Shown: positions 50,847 to 60,041 of the stretch, one piece after another
How the letters are laid out: every line of letters starts with the position of its first letter
How positions within the stretch are numbered: the stretch's first letter is position 1
DNA from: Saprospira grandis
Lineage (GTDB): Bacteria > Bacteroidota > Bacteroidia > Chitinophagales > Saprospiraceae
NCBI RefSeq assembly: GCF_027594745.1
Contig: NZ_CP110854.1
Coordinates: 4,171,501 to 4,235,500 of the forward strand
DNA: 64,000 bases
Reading direction: 5' to 3'
Program-made: the position numbers and the translations under genes
The notes under the pieces: generated by a model
What the model was told of the DNA's origin: nothing
Seen by the model: only the letters and a program-made list of their open reading frames with translations
Database searches by the model: none

Positions 50847-53125
50847 TAGTCTATAATCATAAGTTTGGCGTATTTAAGCATAATGCGTTTTTCGCCAATT
50901 CGTTCACCAAATAAGATCGTGGCCACTTTTTTGTCGCCTCCATCTACTGCTATAATTTTGCCCTTGCCAAAGCGCTCATGCATAACTTTTACGCCAGGAA
51001 GAAGCTTTTGCACTGGGCTGGGCCGAAAATCTTTGATTTTCGGCAGTTCGCTCTTGCGTAATTGTCGACCAGAGTTGGCCATTGGGCGGCTATTTTGATA
51101 GCGCTTCACCCCAGAAACCGTAGCCCGATTCCCCATCGGCTGAGCCAAAGCTAAACAAGAAGGCGAAATCTCCTCCAAAAAGCGGCTAGAATTATTATAC
51201 TGCATTTTGCCAAAACGGTAGCGGCTAGAGGCATAAGATAGCGTCAGGTACTGCTCTGCCCGAGTAATGGCCACATAAAATAAGCGGCGCTCTTCATCGG
51301 TGGCCGAGCGGCTATCTTTGGCCTTAAGGGCCATGGTAGAGGGAAACAAATTCTCTTCTAGGCCTACAATAAATACAGCGGGAAACTCTAGTCCCTTAGC
51401 GGCATGTACCGACATCAACTTGACGCGATCGTTTTCATTGGCATCATTGTCAAAATCAGTAATTAGGGCAATATTTTGTAGGTAGCTGGTCAAACTTTTG
51501 TCCAGTACATCATCAAGCAGCTCATCCACCTCATCCTCTTCTACAAAAGACTTGATGCCGTCTAGAAGCTCCTGAACATTATCTACCCGAGCTTTTCCTT
51601 CTGCCGTTTTATCCTTTTTGAGCTGATCGTTAATGCCGGTCATCCGCACCACTCTTTTGGCCAACTCATAGGCATCATCATCTTTGGCCCAACGCTGAAA
51701 GGTTTCGATCATGGCCACAAATTCTACCATAGAGCGGCCAGCACGGCCCCCAACGCCTAACTGAGGCGCCGCCTTCAAAGCCTCCCAAAGGCCCAAACCT
51801 CTTTCGGCAGCAGCATTTCGGAGTTTTGTCAAACTCGTATCGCCAATACCTCTTGTTGGATAATTGACAATTCTGGCCAAAGCTTCCTCATCCTTGGGGT
51901 TAATAATGGTCCGCAAATAAGAAAGGGTATCCTTTACCTCCTTGCGCTCATAAAATGACATGCCCCCATAGACCTTATAGGCCAAACGCTTGTTTTTCAG
52001 GGCTTCTTCAAACACCCTCGACTGCGCATTGACCCGATACAAAATCGCAAAGTCTTCATTCTTCAGATGCAGGCGATTTTTCATCTCCACAATAGATTCG
52101 GCCACCAAACGCGCCTCTTCCTTATCCGTTACGGCCCGCATCACCTTAATCTGCTCGCCCGTTCCTTTATCCGTAAAAATTTTCTTCCGAATCTGCTTGC
52201 TGTTATAGGCAATCACATCATTGGCCGCCTGCACAATATAATTGGTCGAACGGTAGTTTTGCTCCAATTTATAGACGACTAGTTCGGGATAATCTCGCTC
52301 AAAATCCAAAATGTTCTGAATGGTCGCTCCCCGAAAAGCATAAATCGACTGCGCATCATCGCCTACCACACAAATATTTCTGGGGCTGCCTGGATAATTC
52401 ACCAGCAACTGGATAATCCCATACTGCAAAGAGTTGGTATCCTGAAACTCATCCACCAAAACGTATTTAAACTTTTTGCGATATTTTTCTACCACATTGT
52501 CGGGATTCAAGTCCAACAATCGGTGCATCTGATACAGTAAATCATCAAAATCCATGGCGCCAGATTGGGCACATTTCTTTACATAAAGGTCATAGATTTT
52601 ATAGACATAAGGCATTTTGGCCGACTTATCCTGCATGATTCTGTCTGGATCGGTCGCATAAGCCTGTGGCGAAACCAATTGGTTTTTAGCCATAGAAATC
52701 CGACTATATACTTTATTGGCCGCATATACTTTGGGGTCTAAACCCTGAGCCTTAATAATAGCCGTAATGGCACTTTTAGCATCCGAGGCGTCATAAATCG
52801 AAAAATTGGAGGGAAAACCAATTTTCTCGGCCTCCGAACGCAGAATCCGAGCAAAAATCGAGTGGAACGTCCCGGCCCAAATCTGATTGGCCTTATCTCC
52901 CACTACTCCAGCAATCCGCTCTTTCATTTCTCGCGCCGCCTTATTGGTAAAGGTCAGGGCCAAAATTTCCCAAGGCGGAATCCCCGTTTTAACCAAATGC
53001 GCAATGCGATAGGTCAATACCCGCGTTTTTCCCGAGCCTGGGCCAGCAATCACCAGCAGTGGGCCGTTTATATGCGTGACCGCCTTATATTGTATATCGT
53101 TTAATCCTGATAAATAATCACTCAT
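50846..53125 (-). CDS. UvrD/PcrA-family DNA helicase
   Basis: 759 aa SF1A helicase. Walker A GPGSGKT at residues 28-34, then LALTFTNKAAREMKERI, motif II VDEFQDTN near residue 225, ICVVGDDAQSIYAFRGA, YKLEQNYRSTNYIVQAAN, the 2B region (KRLAYKVYGGMSFYERKEVKDTLSYLR), VKLMSVHAAKGLEFPAVFIVGLEENLFP and RRLFYVAITRAEQYL. The C-terminal tail (LLPGVKVMHERFGKGKIIAVDGGDKKVATILFGERIGEKRIMLKYAKL) is the PcrA/UvrD Tudor-like domain. Role in nucleotide-excision and mismatch repair or replication restart. Operon with the downstream membrane protein. Confidence 0.95.
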   Translation of the reverse strand: MSDYLSGLNDIQYKAVTHINGPLLVIAGPGSGKTRVLTYRIAHLVKTGIPPWEILALTFTNKAAREMKERIAGVVGDKANQIWAGTFHSIFARILRSEAEKIGFPSNFSIYDASDAKSAITAIIKAQGLDPKVYAANKVYSRISMAKNQLVSPQAYATDPDRIMQDKSAKMPYVYKIYDLYVKKCAQSGAMDFDDLLYQMHRLLDLNPDNVVEKYRKKFKYVLVDEFQDTNSLQYGIIQLLVNYPGSPRNICVVGDDAQSIYAFRGATIQNILDFERDYPELVVYKLEQNYRSTNYIVQAANDVIAYNSKQIRKKIFTDKGTGEQIKVMRAVTDKEEARLVAESIVEMKNRLHLKNEDFAILYRVNAQSRVFEEALKNKRLAYKVYGGMSFYERKEVKDTLSYLRTIINPKDEEALARIVNYPTRGIGDTSLTKLRNAAAERGLGLWEALKAAPQLGVGGRAGRSMVEFVAMIETFQRWAKDDDAYELAKRVVRMTGINDQLKKDKTAEGKARVDNVQELLDGIKSFVEEDEVDELLDDVLDKSLTSYLQNIALITDFDNDANENDRVKLMSVHAAKGLEFPAVFIVGLEENLFPSTMALKAKDSRSATDEERRLFYVAITRAEQYLTLSYASSRYRFGKMQYNNSSRFLEEISPSCLALAQPMGNRATVSGVKRYQNSRPMANSGRQLRKSELPKIKDFRPSPVQKLLPGVKVMHERFGKGKIIAVDGGDKKVATILFGERIGEKRIMLKYAKLMIID

Positions 53126-53184
53126 TTTTTTCTTTCTTCTCGGTTTGCAAAAACAATCTGCTCCTCAAATGTCTGTTATTTTTT

Positions 53185-53430
53185 GGGGCGTTACTCCTTT
53201 CAGTCGTCGAACCGCGGCTTGCAGCCTTGTTGTCAGCCTACGGCAGGCGGTTACTCCCTTTGGTCGTCGAAGACGGTCTAAAGACCTTGTTGTCGTTGCG
53301 CAGCTCGCTGCTGTTTTGGGGGCCTCCTGCCTTCGGCAGGCGCTACGTTTCGCAGCTCGCTATTCGCTCGGCCCTTCAGCCCTTTGGGCTTCGGTCTGGC
53401 CTAACGGCCACTGCTGCACATCGCTAGGCC
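53185..53430 (-). repeat. R1 element copy s, extended form
   Basis: Reverse orientation. Core from about 53315: P1 GGCCT with AGGCC, P2 GCAG with CTGC, hairpin I GGCC-GTTA-GGCC, hairpin II AGCCC-AAA-GGGCT, hairpin III CCTGCC-GAA-GGCAGG. Two extension modules, with GGTC-TTTA-GACC and GGCT-GCA-AGCC hairpins. Positions 53431-53642 hold no clear gene. Confidence 0.88.
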
Positions 53431-53642
53431 TGCGGCTCGCTGCGCTCGCCTGTCCGCCGCAATTGGTCCAAGCCTTGATAGAGATGAACCATCAAGGGGT
53501 AAAACTGTTTGCATAGACAGAATCAGCGCAAAGCTGGCCCAAAATTACGACCAATCCAATAAAAAAGCGACCCTAAAGGAAGCTACTTCCAAAAAAAAAT
53601 ATGGATCGCCTCATTCAAAAAAACTAGGATTTGCCAATATAT

Positions 53643-54266
53643 ATGAGTTTATGGAAACAAATTAAGGGGCTTTTTGCAGAAAATAAACAGCAACAGCCTG
53701 AAACTAATGCCAATAGCGAAGAAAAGCTTATTCGGCATGAACCCCTAGACCGAAAAGAAAACTTTTTGGCCTACTTCCAAAAATGGCTAGCCTCTAATAC
53801 CAAAGAGCAAATGCTCGATTGGCTCTATGCCCAATATCAGGACCACTGCTGCTGCGGCCAAGCCGAAGCAGCCATCCACTTTATGATTATTCCTTCTGTT
53901 AGTGGCTTTGTCATCCACTTTGATGAGGCCCGCTGGCGCCCTATGGACTTTGAATGCCTTTTTGATTTTTTTAAGCAGCAGTTTAAACAAGCAGGCTACC
54001 GCCTACAACTAGCCGAGCTCAAAGTAACAGAAAGAGATGGCCTGCAAGAAGAAGTAGCCCGCTACTACCTCAAGCCCCCTAGAGAATTTGGCCTAGCCTA
54101 CGGAGAACAAATGGACCAAATTTTTGGCAATATTATGCTTACCCTTACTAAAGTTAATGAACAAATGATTAACTTAAAGCTGAGCGCCACCTCTTATAAT
54201 GATCACTTATATAAAGCCCCCAAAGACTTCTCGGCGCTGATGCAAGACATTTGTGAGGCTTATTAA
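53643..54266 (+). CDS. Hypothetical protein
   Basis: 207 aa from the ATG at 53643 (MSLWKQIKGLFAENKQQQPETN). Cytoplasmic, acidic, mixed alpha/beta. It has a Cys-rich spot HCCCGQAEAAIHFM near residue 75, then GFVIHFDEARWRPMDFECLFDFFKQQFKQAGYRLQLAELK. No family recognised. Followed after 21 bp by a small lipoprotein gene, probably in one transcript. Confidence 0.65.
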   Translation: MSLWKQIKGLFAENKQQQPETNANSEEKLIRHEPLDRKENFLAYFQKWLASNTKEQMLDWLYAQYQDHCCCGQAEAAIHFMIIPSVSGFVIHFDEARWRPMDFECLFDFFKQQFKQAGYRLQLAELKVTERDGLQEEVARYYLKPPREFGLAYGEQMDQIFGNIMLTLTKVNEQMINLKLSATSYNDHLYKAPKDFSALMQDICEAY

Positions 54267-54287
54267 CTACCCTTTAACCCTTTTTAG

Positions 54288-54623
54288 ATGTTACCTAAAC
54301 TTATGTTTCCACTGCTATTCCTTAGCTTCCTTTTAGTGACCGCTTGTAGCAGCTTTGAAAAAGAACAACTTATTGGCAGCTGGCAAAATGAATTGATCTT
54401 CGTTAAATTTCAGGCCAATGACAGCATGCAGCTAAAACTTGGCGGCGACAATGTTCAAAAAGGAACTTACCACATTTTTGGCAATACCATTGAATTGATC
54501 AACCCAGAAGGGAAGGTTAGCCTCAATATGTCGGTAGTCAAAATTGAAAATGATAGCCTTTATATCAATATGATGAAAACGGGCAGCGACAATATCAAAG
54601 CCTTGGCTAGAGTGAAAGAGTAA
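54288..54623 (+). CDS. Small lipocalin-like lipoprotein
   Basis: 111 aa with a lipoprotein signal (lipobox LLVTAC, Cys20). The mature part LIGSWQNELIFVKFQANDSMQLKLGGDNVQKGTYHIFGNTIELINPEGKVSLNMSVVKIENDSLYINM has the G-x-W start and the alternating strands of small lipocalin-like (DUF4923-type) lipoproteins. Role unknown. Terminator-like hairpin after it at 54644-54682. Confidence 0.7.
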   Translation: MLPKLMFPLLFLSFLLVTACSSFEKEQLIGSWQNELIFVKFQANDSMQLKLGGDNVQKGTYHIFGNTIELINPEGKVSLNMSVVKIENDSLYINMMKTGSDNIKALARVKE

Positions 54624-54643
54624 GCCTAGCTTGGCCCCAAGCA

Positions 54644-54682
54644 AGCAGCCCCCTGAGCTATAGCTCAGGGGGCTGCTCTTTT
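54644..54682 (+). terminator. Rho-independent terminator
   Basis: Perfect stem AGCAGCCCCCTGAGCTA/TAGCTCAGGGGGCTGCT followed by TTTT. Confidence 0.82.
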
Positions 54683-54713
54683 ATTGGCCCTTTAGGGCCA
54701 GGGCGCAAATGGC

Positions 54714-54932
54714 CACAACAAGGCCTTTAGGCCGTCTTCGACGACCAAAGGGAGTAACCGATGTGGAGGGGCAAACTTGCGGCGGACAGGCGAGCGCAGC
54801 GAGCCGCAGGCCTAGCGATGCGGCGGGGTGGCCGTCAGGCCAGACCGAGGCGGCAAAGCCGCCGAAGGGCCGAGCAGACCTGCGAGCCCCAAAGCGTAGC
54901 GCCGCAAGGCCGCAGGCCGCAGCGTAGGCCCC
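54714..54932 (+). repeat. R1 element copy t, with upstream module
   Basis: Core 54809-54932: P1 GGCCT with AGGCC, P2 GGGG with CCCC, hairpin I GGCC-GTCA-GGCC, hairpin II GGCGGC-AAA-GCCGCC, hairpin III GGCC-GCA-GGCC. The extension module with GGCC-TTTA-GGCC lies before the core here (54714-54765), not after it. Confidence 0.87.
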
Positions 54933-54945
54933 AAATCCTAAATAA

Positions 54946-56436
54946 CTAAGGATTCAATAAAATAAAATCCTTGCCAGATTTGCGGAAGCGTTGTGGACCG
55001 ATTTCTAGGATTTCGCCCTCTTGCATATCGCCCAGGTTGAGGTACTCGCCCTCTAGGGTGTAGATAGAGCCGCCGGTTCGGCTAGCGATGCGAATATAAT
55101 CTACGCCCACCTGGCCCTCCTTGCCGGTTTCGCAGATAAGGACGTCAATCTTTTTGCCCATTTTTTCGATTTTTCGGAGCAGCGGCATATCGCGTACTCG
55201 GGCAAAATTATCGGCAATGAGGAGCACGCCCGTACAGTCGGGATAGCGGCCCAAACCAGCCAATACGGCCTCCAAATCATTCTCGGAAGGTCGGCCACCA
55301 CGGCCCGCCTTCATGGCCGAAAAAGCCACCTCCTTGATACGGTCGGGAGAAGGCGAGCCCACAAAATAGGTTCCACCAGAGCGGCCCAGCATGCCATCGG
55401 GATGATCGTCGCCATCATTAAAAAAGAGGTACTTTTTGGTACTATCCATTTTGGCCTGCGACTGAATAAAGATCAGGGTTTGGGTGATATAGGGGTACAT
55501 ACTGCCCGTTACATCTTGGACAATCAGGTGGCCCGACCAATCCTCGGCTTTTTCAGTGAGGTACTTATAAACCACCGTATCGCTATCGAGTTGTTCTAGG
55601 GCCTCGGAAATAGAGGCGGCAGAGGGCGGCTCTCGGTAAGCGATCTTTCTTTCGCTTAGTTTTACCTCCTTGACCTTTTTGGTGACATACTGTTTTGGGC
55701 GTTTTTTTCCAAACAGGCCCTTTTTCTTATTATAGCGTTTGCCGTTTTTGCGTTTTTTGGGGTTGCTATGCAAATATTTACCTGTCCAGGTTCGTTTTTC
55801 CACCCATTCGATGGTAGAATCTTGGACCGTTTTATAGGCCGTTTTGCCTAGGGCTGCATCCATCGTTCGTTCAATAAAGGCAATTTCTTCTTCTGGGGGC
55901 AAAAGGCGGCTAGTCGGGCGATCTACCCGGACATCATCTACTGTGCGCAGGATGCTGCCATCTTCGGCGGTGAGGCGGTGCGGTTTGAGGTAAATGACGA
56001 AGCCGTGAAAATAAGTGCGGGCCGTGGCATAATCGATGGCGCCATCTTGGGCCACCAAGCGCCATTCAATAAGATTAGATTTGAAAGCTTGCGGAAAAAA
56101 CCAATGCAGCATTTCGTAGCGGTCCTCATTCAACTTCACCTGATCGAAGCTTTTATCTTGTCGAAAAACGGTATAGACCAAATCAATGCGCTCCACAATA
56201 GTGTCTGTCAGGCTGTTAATCAGCGCCTTATCTTCTGGCGTAAAGATAAAGCGGGCATAGCGCATAGGAAAATAGAGAATGTAGGGACTTTGGCGGCTGG
56301 TATCAAACTGCGCAATGAGCTCCTCAGGCTCTTCGGCCAGCATTCTGGGCGTAACGACTAAGGTATCTTCACTGGCCATCTTTTGGGCCGAAAGCGGCAG
56401 GGCCAGCAACAATAGAAAAAATAAATAGTAAGGCAT
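54946..56436 (-). CDS. Secreted protein with vWA-like MIDAS motif
   Basis: 496 aa with a signal peptide (MPYYLFFLLLLALPLSAQ). First half (residues about 20-200) is unrecognised; a basic lysine-rich linker follows (KKRKNGKRYNKKKGLFGKKRPKQ, about 225-250), then a vWA-like domain: HLIVQDVTGSMYPYITQTLIFIQSQAK near residues 310-335 (D-x-T-G-S MIDAS-like), YLFFNDGDDHPDG, GVLLIADN, VDVLICETGK-like strand and ASRTGGSIYTLEGEY. Divergent from the CHAT gene with about 145 bp between. Function unknown. Confidence 0.75.
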   Translation of the reverse strand: MPYYLFFLLLLALPLSAQKMASEDTLVVTPRMLAEEPEELIAQFDTSRQSPYILYFPMRYARFIFTPEDKALINSLTDTIVERIDLVYTVFRQDKSFDQVKLNEDRYEMLHWFFPQAFKSNLIEWRLVAQDGAIDYATARTYFHGFVIYLKPHRLTAEDGSILRTVDDVRVDRPTSRLLPPEEEIAFIERTMDAALGKTAYKTVQDSTIEWVEKRTWTGKYLHSNPKKRKNGKRYNKKKGLFGKKRPKQYVTKKVKEVKLSERKIAYREPPSAASISEALEQLDSDTVVYKYLTEKAEDWSGHLIVQDVTGSMYPYITQTLIFIQSQAKMDSTKKYLFFNDGDDHPDGMLGRSGGTYFVGSPSPDRIKEVAFSAMKAGRGGRPSENDLEAVLAGLGRYPDCTGVLLIADNFARVRDMPLLRKIEKMGKKIDVLICETGKEGQVGVDYIRIASRTGGSIYTLEGEYLNLGDMQEGEILEIGPQRFRKSGKDFILLNP

Positions 56437-56526
56437 AAAACTCTTTTAGGTGATTTGCCCAAAGATACTATTTTTAGTTTTGGCCCTCGAATAGATCGGC
56501 TAAAGGAGGGAAATAATCGGCTAGAG

Positions 56527-56560
56527 TTGGCCGCAAATCTCGGAATAGCTTGTACCTTTG
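56527..56560 (+). promoter_or_regulatory. Possible promoter of the TPR-CHAT gene
   Basis: TTG at 56527-56529 and TACCTTTG at 56553-56560 with a 23-nt spacer, slightly long for the TTG/TAnnTTTG consensus. A start near 56567 would give a very short leader. Confidence 0.5.
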
Positions 56561-56582
56561 TGCAGACAAAACAAGCAAGCCC

Positions 56583-59500
56583 ATGAAATTCTTATTTGCC
56601 CTCATTTTCTTTTTCCCCTTATGCCTATTTGCCCAAATCTCGGAACAATCCTTTGAGGAGATGGCGGATAAAGGCGAGTATGAAGCTATGGTCCAATTGG
56701 CCCAAGAACAGCTCAAGATGAGCCATATTTCTCCCCGAGACAAAGCTCGTTTGCAGTTCTTTTTAGCTTGGGGTTTAGATGAAGGCCCTGGGGATGATAG
56801 TCTGGCCCTAGCCCAGTACTTAGCCGCCGAAAACTGGCAAAAAAATGCCCCTCAGGCCCTAAAAGAATATGCCGAAACCTTGGGGTTATTGGGCTTTTTT
56901 TATAGCCAAAAGCGCTCTGATTTTGAGCAGGCCCTTCTTCGCTTTGAGGCCTTAGAGCAAGCTTACAATCGCCTAGGTGAAGCCGACAGCCTAAAAGTAG
57001 ACAATGAGATCAACCTGGCCTATTCGCTACGGATGCTCGAAAAAATAGAAGAGGCTGAGCAGCGCTATAAGAACTTGGCCCAGCGGCTGCTCAAGCAGCC
57101 CAAAGCGGCTCGTAAAGACTTGCTGCGGGTCTATAAAGAACTGGCCAACTTGGCCCTAGAACAAGACAAGGTGGATCAGGCCCTTCAGCTTTTTCAGCAA
57201 GCTTTGCAGGCAGCCAAAGAAAACTTTGGTCCAGAAAGTAAGGCCTATGCCAGTCAGCTCAATAGCTTGGCTACTTACTATTATCGCCTGAGTTTTTATG
57301 AAGAAGCCGAGCCCCTTCTCTTAGAGGCGCTTAAAATCTATAAGACCCAAAATATTCAAGACAAAAAATATGCGGCCACCTTAGGTAATTTAGGGGCACT
57401 CTATATTGAGCTCGACCGCCTACATGATGCCCTGCCCCTCATGCAAGAAGCCGCCGATATTGAAAAGGCCCTTTTGGGAGAAGATAATCTAGATTATGCC
57501 ACTAGTTTAAATAATATTGGGGCCGTTTATATGCGCTTAGGCGAATTTGAGAAAAGTCTAGCCGCGGTAAAACAATCGGTAGCCATCATCAAGAAAGCCA
57601 AAGGCAGCAGCCATGGCAGCTATGTAAACAACCTATCCAATCTGGCCTATGTATATACTGTAGCAGAAAAATATGAGTTGGCCGATGCCGCTTATCGGGA
57701 GGTTTTGGCTTGGGTTCGGCAGCATAGAAGCGAAAAAAGCCTGATCTATGCCCGCATCTTATATGATTATGCCATCTTATGGGAAAAAAAGGGCGATATG
57801 GACAAAGCCATTGCCCTCAATAGAGAAATCTTAAGCATTCAACAGGCCGTTTTGGGCCCCGACAACCCCAAACTGCTCCGCAGCAAAAACAGTCTGGCCA
57901 TCTACCTCTTTGCCAACGAGCAAGATGAAGAAGCCTTAGACTATATTGACCAAGTGGTTCGACATTGCACCAATAAAAATGTGGGCCTGGCGGCCGAAGA
58001 ACAATGGCAGCAGCAAGTTTTGGAGCATGCGCCCGTACAAAATACCGACTTACTCAAGAGTTTGGGGCTCTACTATGACTATTTGCAACGCAAGCAGCCT
58101 CAAGACTATAAAAACCGCCTAGAACAAATAGAACAAACGGCTATTTCGCTGCTAGAGAATGAGCGAAAAAACATGAGTGCCGAAGCCGATAAATTGCGCA
58201 GTTTGCGGGCGCAGCAAAGGTGGGTCCTCTTGGCTAGTAAACAGGCCATGCAAGAGAAGAATTATCTTCGGGCCTTTAGTTTTTCTGACTTTAATAAAAC
58301 GGTTTTGCTCCGCCAGCATTTGGCCCAAAAGGCAGGGCGCAGCCTCAGCAAACTGCCTAAAGAATGGCAAGAAAAACAGGCCAAGCTGATCGACGATTGG
58401 AAAGAGCTGCGGATTGCGGCCCAAAAAACGCCTGAAAAATCAGAAAAAGATAGTTTGTTGCGGGCAGCCAATACGGCCAAACTCAAAATTGATGAACTGC
58501 GTCTAGAATTGGCCCAAAAATATCCTCAACTGGCCCAATTGGAAGAGATAAAACCGCTAGATATTCAGGCTTTGCAAAAGAAGCTCCGAGCCAATGAAGC
58601 CCTGATTAACTATATGGTAACGCCCGAAAAAATCTATGCTTTTCTGCTGCCCAAGGAGGGCGAATTGATTGCCAAAGAGCTCCCTATTCAGTTAGAAGAC
58701 TTAAATAAAAGCATCAATGATTTTAGAAAAAGCTTGAGTGACTACCCCTTTATTCAATCTGATTCGCTAAAGGCCCGAACGCTCTACCTCCAAGAGGGGC
58801 AACTGCTTTATCAGCAGCTATTGGCGCCTATTTTGGGCGAGAAAAAGCAGTTCGATCAACTGCTGATTATTCCAGATGCTGCCTTGGCCCATATCCCTTT
58901 TGAGGCCCTGCTCAGGGCAGCGCCCCAGGCCAACAGCAGCTATGCCGAGCTGCCTTATTTGGTGAAGGATTATGCCATCTACTACAACTATTCTTTGGCC
59001 CTTTGGCAGGAAAACAAGCAACAACAGCCCAAAAATAATGGGCAGTTTTTGGGCTTTGCCGCTAGCTATGAGGGGCAGGCTGGACCAACTTCCGCTTTGC
59101 GCTCTATGCAAGAGCAGCGCCTGCGCTCGCATCTGAGTCCCTTGCCTGCCGCTCGACAAGAGATTGACTTTTTGGCCCAGGAGTTTTCTGGACAATTCTT
59201 CTACGATAGCTTGGCCAATGAGGCTAATTTTAAGCGTTTGGCCCCTAATTTTTCGGTCATCCACTTGGCCATGCACGGCCTGCTGCGTCCTCGGCAGCCG
59301 CTGCTATCGGCCTTGGCTTTTAGTGAAAATAACGATAGTGTAGAAAACAACTTTTTAGAGGCCCATGAAATTGCCAAACTAGAGCTCAACAGCGATTTAC
59401 TGGTCCTTTCTGCCTGTGAAACTGGGCTCGGAAAGTTTGAGCAGGGCAATGGCGTAGCCTCTTTGGCCCGTTCTTTCATGTATGCCAAAGTGCCAGCCCT

Positions 59501-59840
59501 GCTGGTCTCTCTTTGGCAGGTCAATGATGTGAGCACCGCCTATTTGATGCAAGCCTATTATAAAAACTTGGCCGAGGGGCAGGCCAAATCCAAGGCCCTA
59601 CAGGCGGCCAAACTTCAGTACTTATCTAATGCCGAAGGAGTGGCTCAGCATCCTGCTTTTTGGGCCGCATTTATCCAGTTGGGGGCCGATCATCCTATAA
59701 AACTATCGGCTGATTTCTGGTCCTCCAAACTGATGTTGTTGGCTACTGTTTTTGCCAGCGGCTTGTCCATTCTCATTTTGCTTTACATCATTTTGCGCTG
59801 GAAGAAAAAGGACCAAAAGGCGGGTTTATATCAGAAGTAA
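56583..59840 (+). CDS. Exported TPR-CHAT protein (caspase-like peptidase domain)
   Basis: 1085 aa from the ATG at 56583, which opens a signal peptide (MKFLFALIFFFPLCLFAQ). About ten TPR units fill residues 30-500 (for example YATSLNNIGAVYMRLGEFEKSLAAVKQSV), then a helical linker, and a C-terminal CHAT domain at about 690-1040 with VIHLAMHGLLRPRQP (catalytic His near 898) and LVLSACETGLGKFEQGNGVASLARSFM (catalytic Cys near 945). It ends with a membrane helix (LATVFASGLSILILLYIILRW) and a KKKDQK tail, so the CHAT domain should face the periplasm. CHAT peptidases are caspase relatives; the target is unknown. Confidence 0.9.
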   Translation: MKFLFALIFFFPLCLFAQISEQSFEEMADKGEYEAMVQLAQEQLKMSHISPRDKARLQFFLAWGLDEGPGDDSLALAQYLAAENWQKNAPQALKEYAETLGLLGFFYSQKRSDFEQALLRFEALEQAYNRLGEADSLKVDNEINLAYSLRMLEKIEEAEQRYKNLAQRLLKQPKAARKDLLRVYKELANLALEQDKVDQALQLFQQALQAAKENFGPESKAYASQLNSLATYYYRLSFYEEAEPLLLEALKIYKTQNIQDKKYAATLGNLGALYIELDRLHDALPLMQEAADIEKALLGEDNLDYATSLNNIGAVYMRLGEFEKSLAAVKQSVAIIKKAKGSSHGSYVNNLSNLAYVYTVAEKYELADAAYREVLAWVRQHRSEKSLIYARILYDYAILWEKKGDMDKAIALNREILSIQQAVLGPDNPKLLRSKNSLAIYLFANEQDEEALDYIDQVVRHCTNKNVGLAAEEQWQQQVLEHAPVQNTDLLKSLGLYYDYLQRKQPQDYKNRLEQIEQTAISLLENERKNMSAEADKLRSLRAQQRWVLLASKQAMQEKNYLRAFSFSDFNKTVLLRQHLAQKAGRSLSKLPKEWQEKQAKLIDDWKELRIAAQKTPEKSEKDSLLRAANTAKLKIDELRLELAQKYPQLAQLEEIKPLDIQALQKKLRANEALINYMVTPEKIYAFLLPKEGELIAKELPIQLEDLNKSINDFRKSLSDYPFIQSDSLKARTLYLQEGQLLYQQLLAPILGEKKQFDQLLIIPDAALAHIPFEALLRAAPQANSSYAELPYLVKDYAIYYNYSLALWQENKQQQPKNNGQFLGFAASYEGQAGPTSALRSMQEQRLRSHLSPLPAARQEIDFLAQEFSGQFFYDSLANEANFKRLAPNFSVIHLAMHGLLRPRQPLLSALAFSENNDSVENNFLEAHEIAKLELNSDLLVLSACETGLGKFEQGNGVASLARSFMYAKVPALLVSLWQVNDVSTAYLMQAYYKNLAEGQAKSKALQAAKLQYLSNAEGVAQHPAFWAAFIQLGADHPIKLSADFWSSKLMLLATVFASGLSILILLYIILRWKKKDQKAGLYQK

Positions 59841-59851
59841 GGGGATTTTTT

Positions 59852-59982
59852 GGGGCTGCCCCTCGCCTATCGGCTCGGGTCGCTATGCTGCGCGGCTCGC
59901 AGGTCTGCTCGGCCCTGCGGGCTGCGCTTTGCTTGCCCTGGGTCTGGCCTTCGGCCACCGCTGCGCAGCGCTCATCCGCTCC
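59852..59982 (-). repeat. R1 element copy u
   Basis: Reverse orientation, starting 12 bp after the CHAT gene stop. Hairpin I GGCC-GAA-GGCC, hairpin II GGGC...GCCC with inner GC-AAA-GC, P2 GCGG with CCGC. No clear P1; same subtype as copy f. Confidence 0.83.
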
Positions 59983-60041
59983 ACTTTATTCCTTGCTTTC
60001 GGCTTTTGGCTTCGGCCCTTTATCTATAAATTCTTTGCTTT

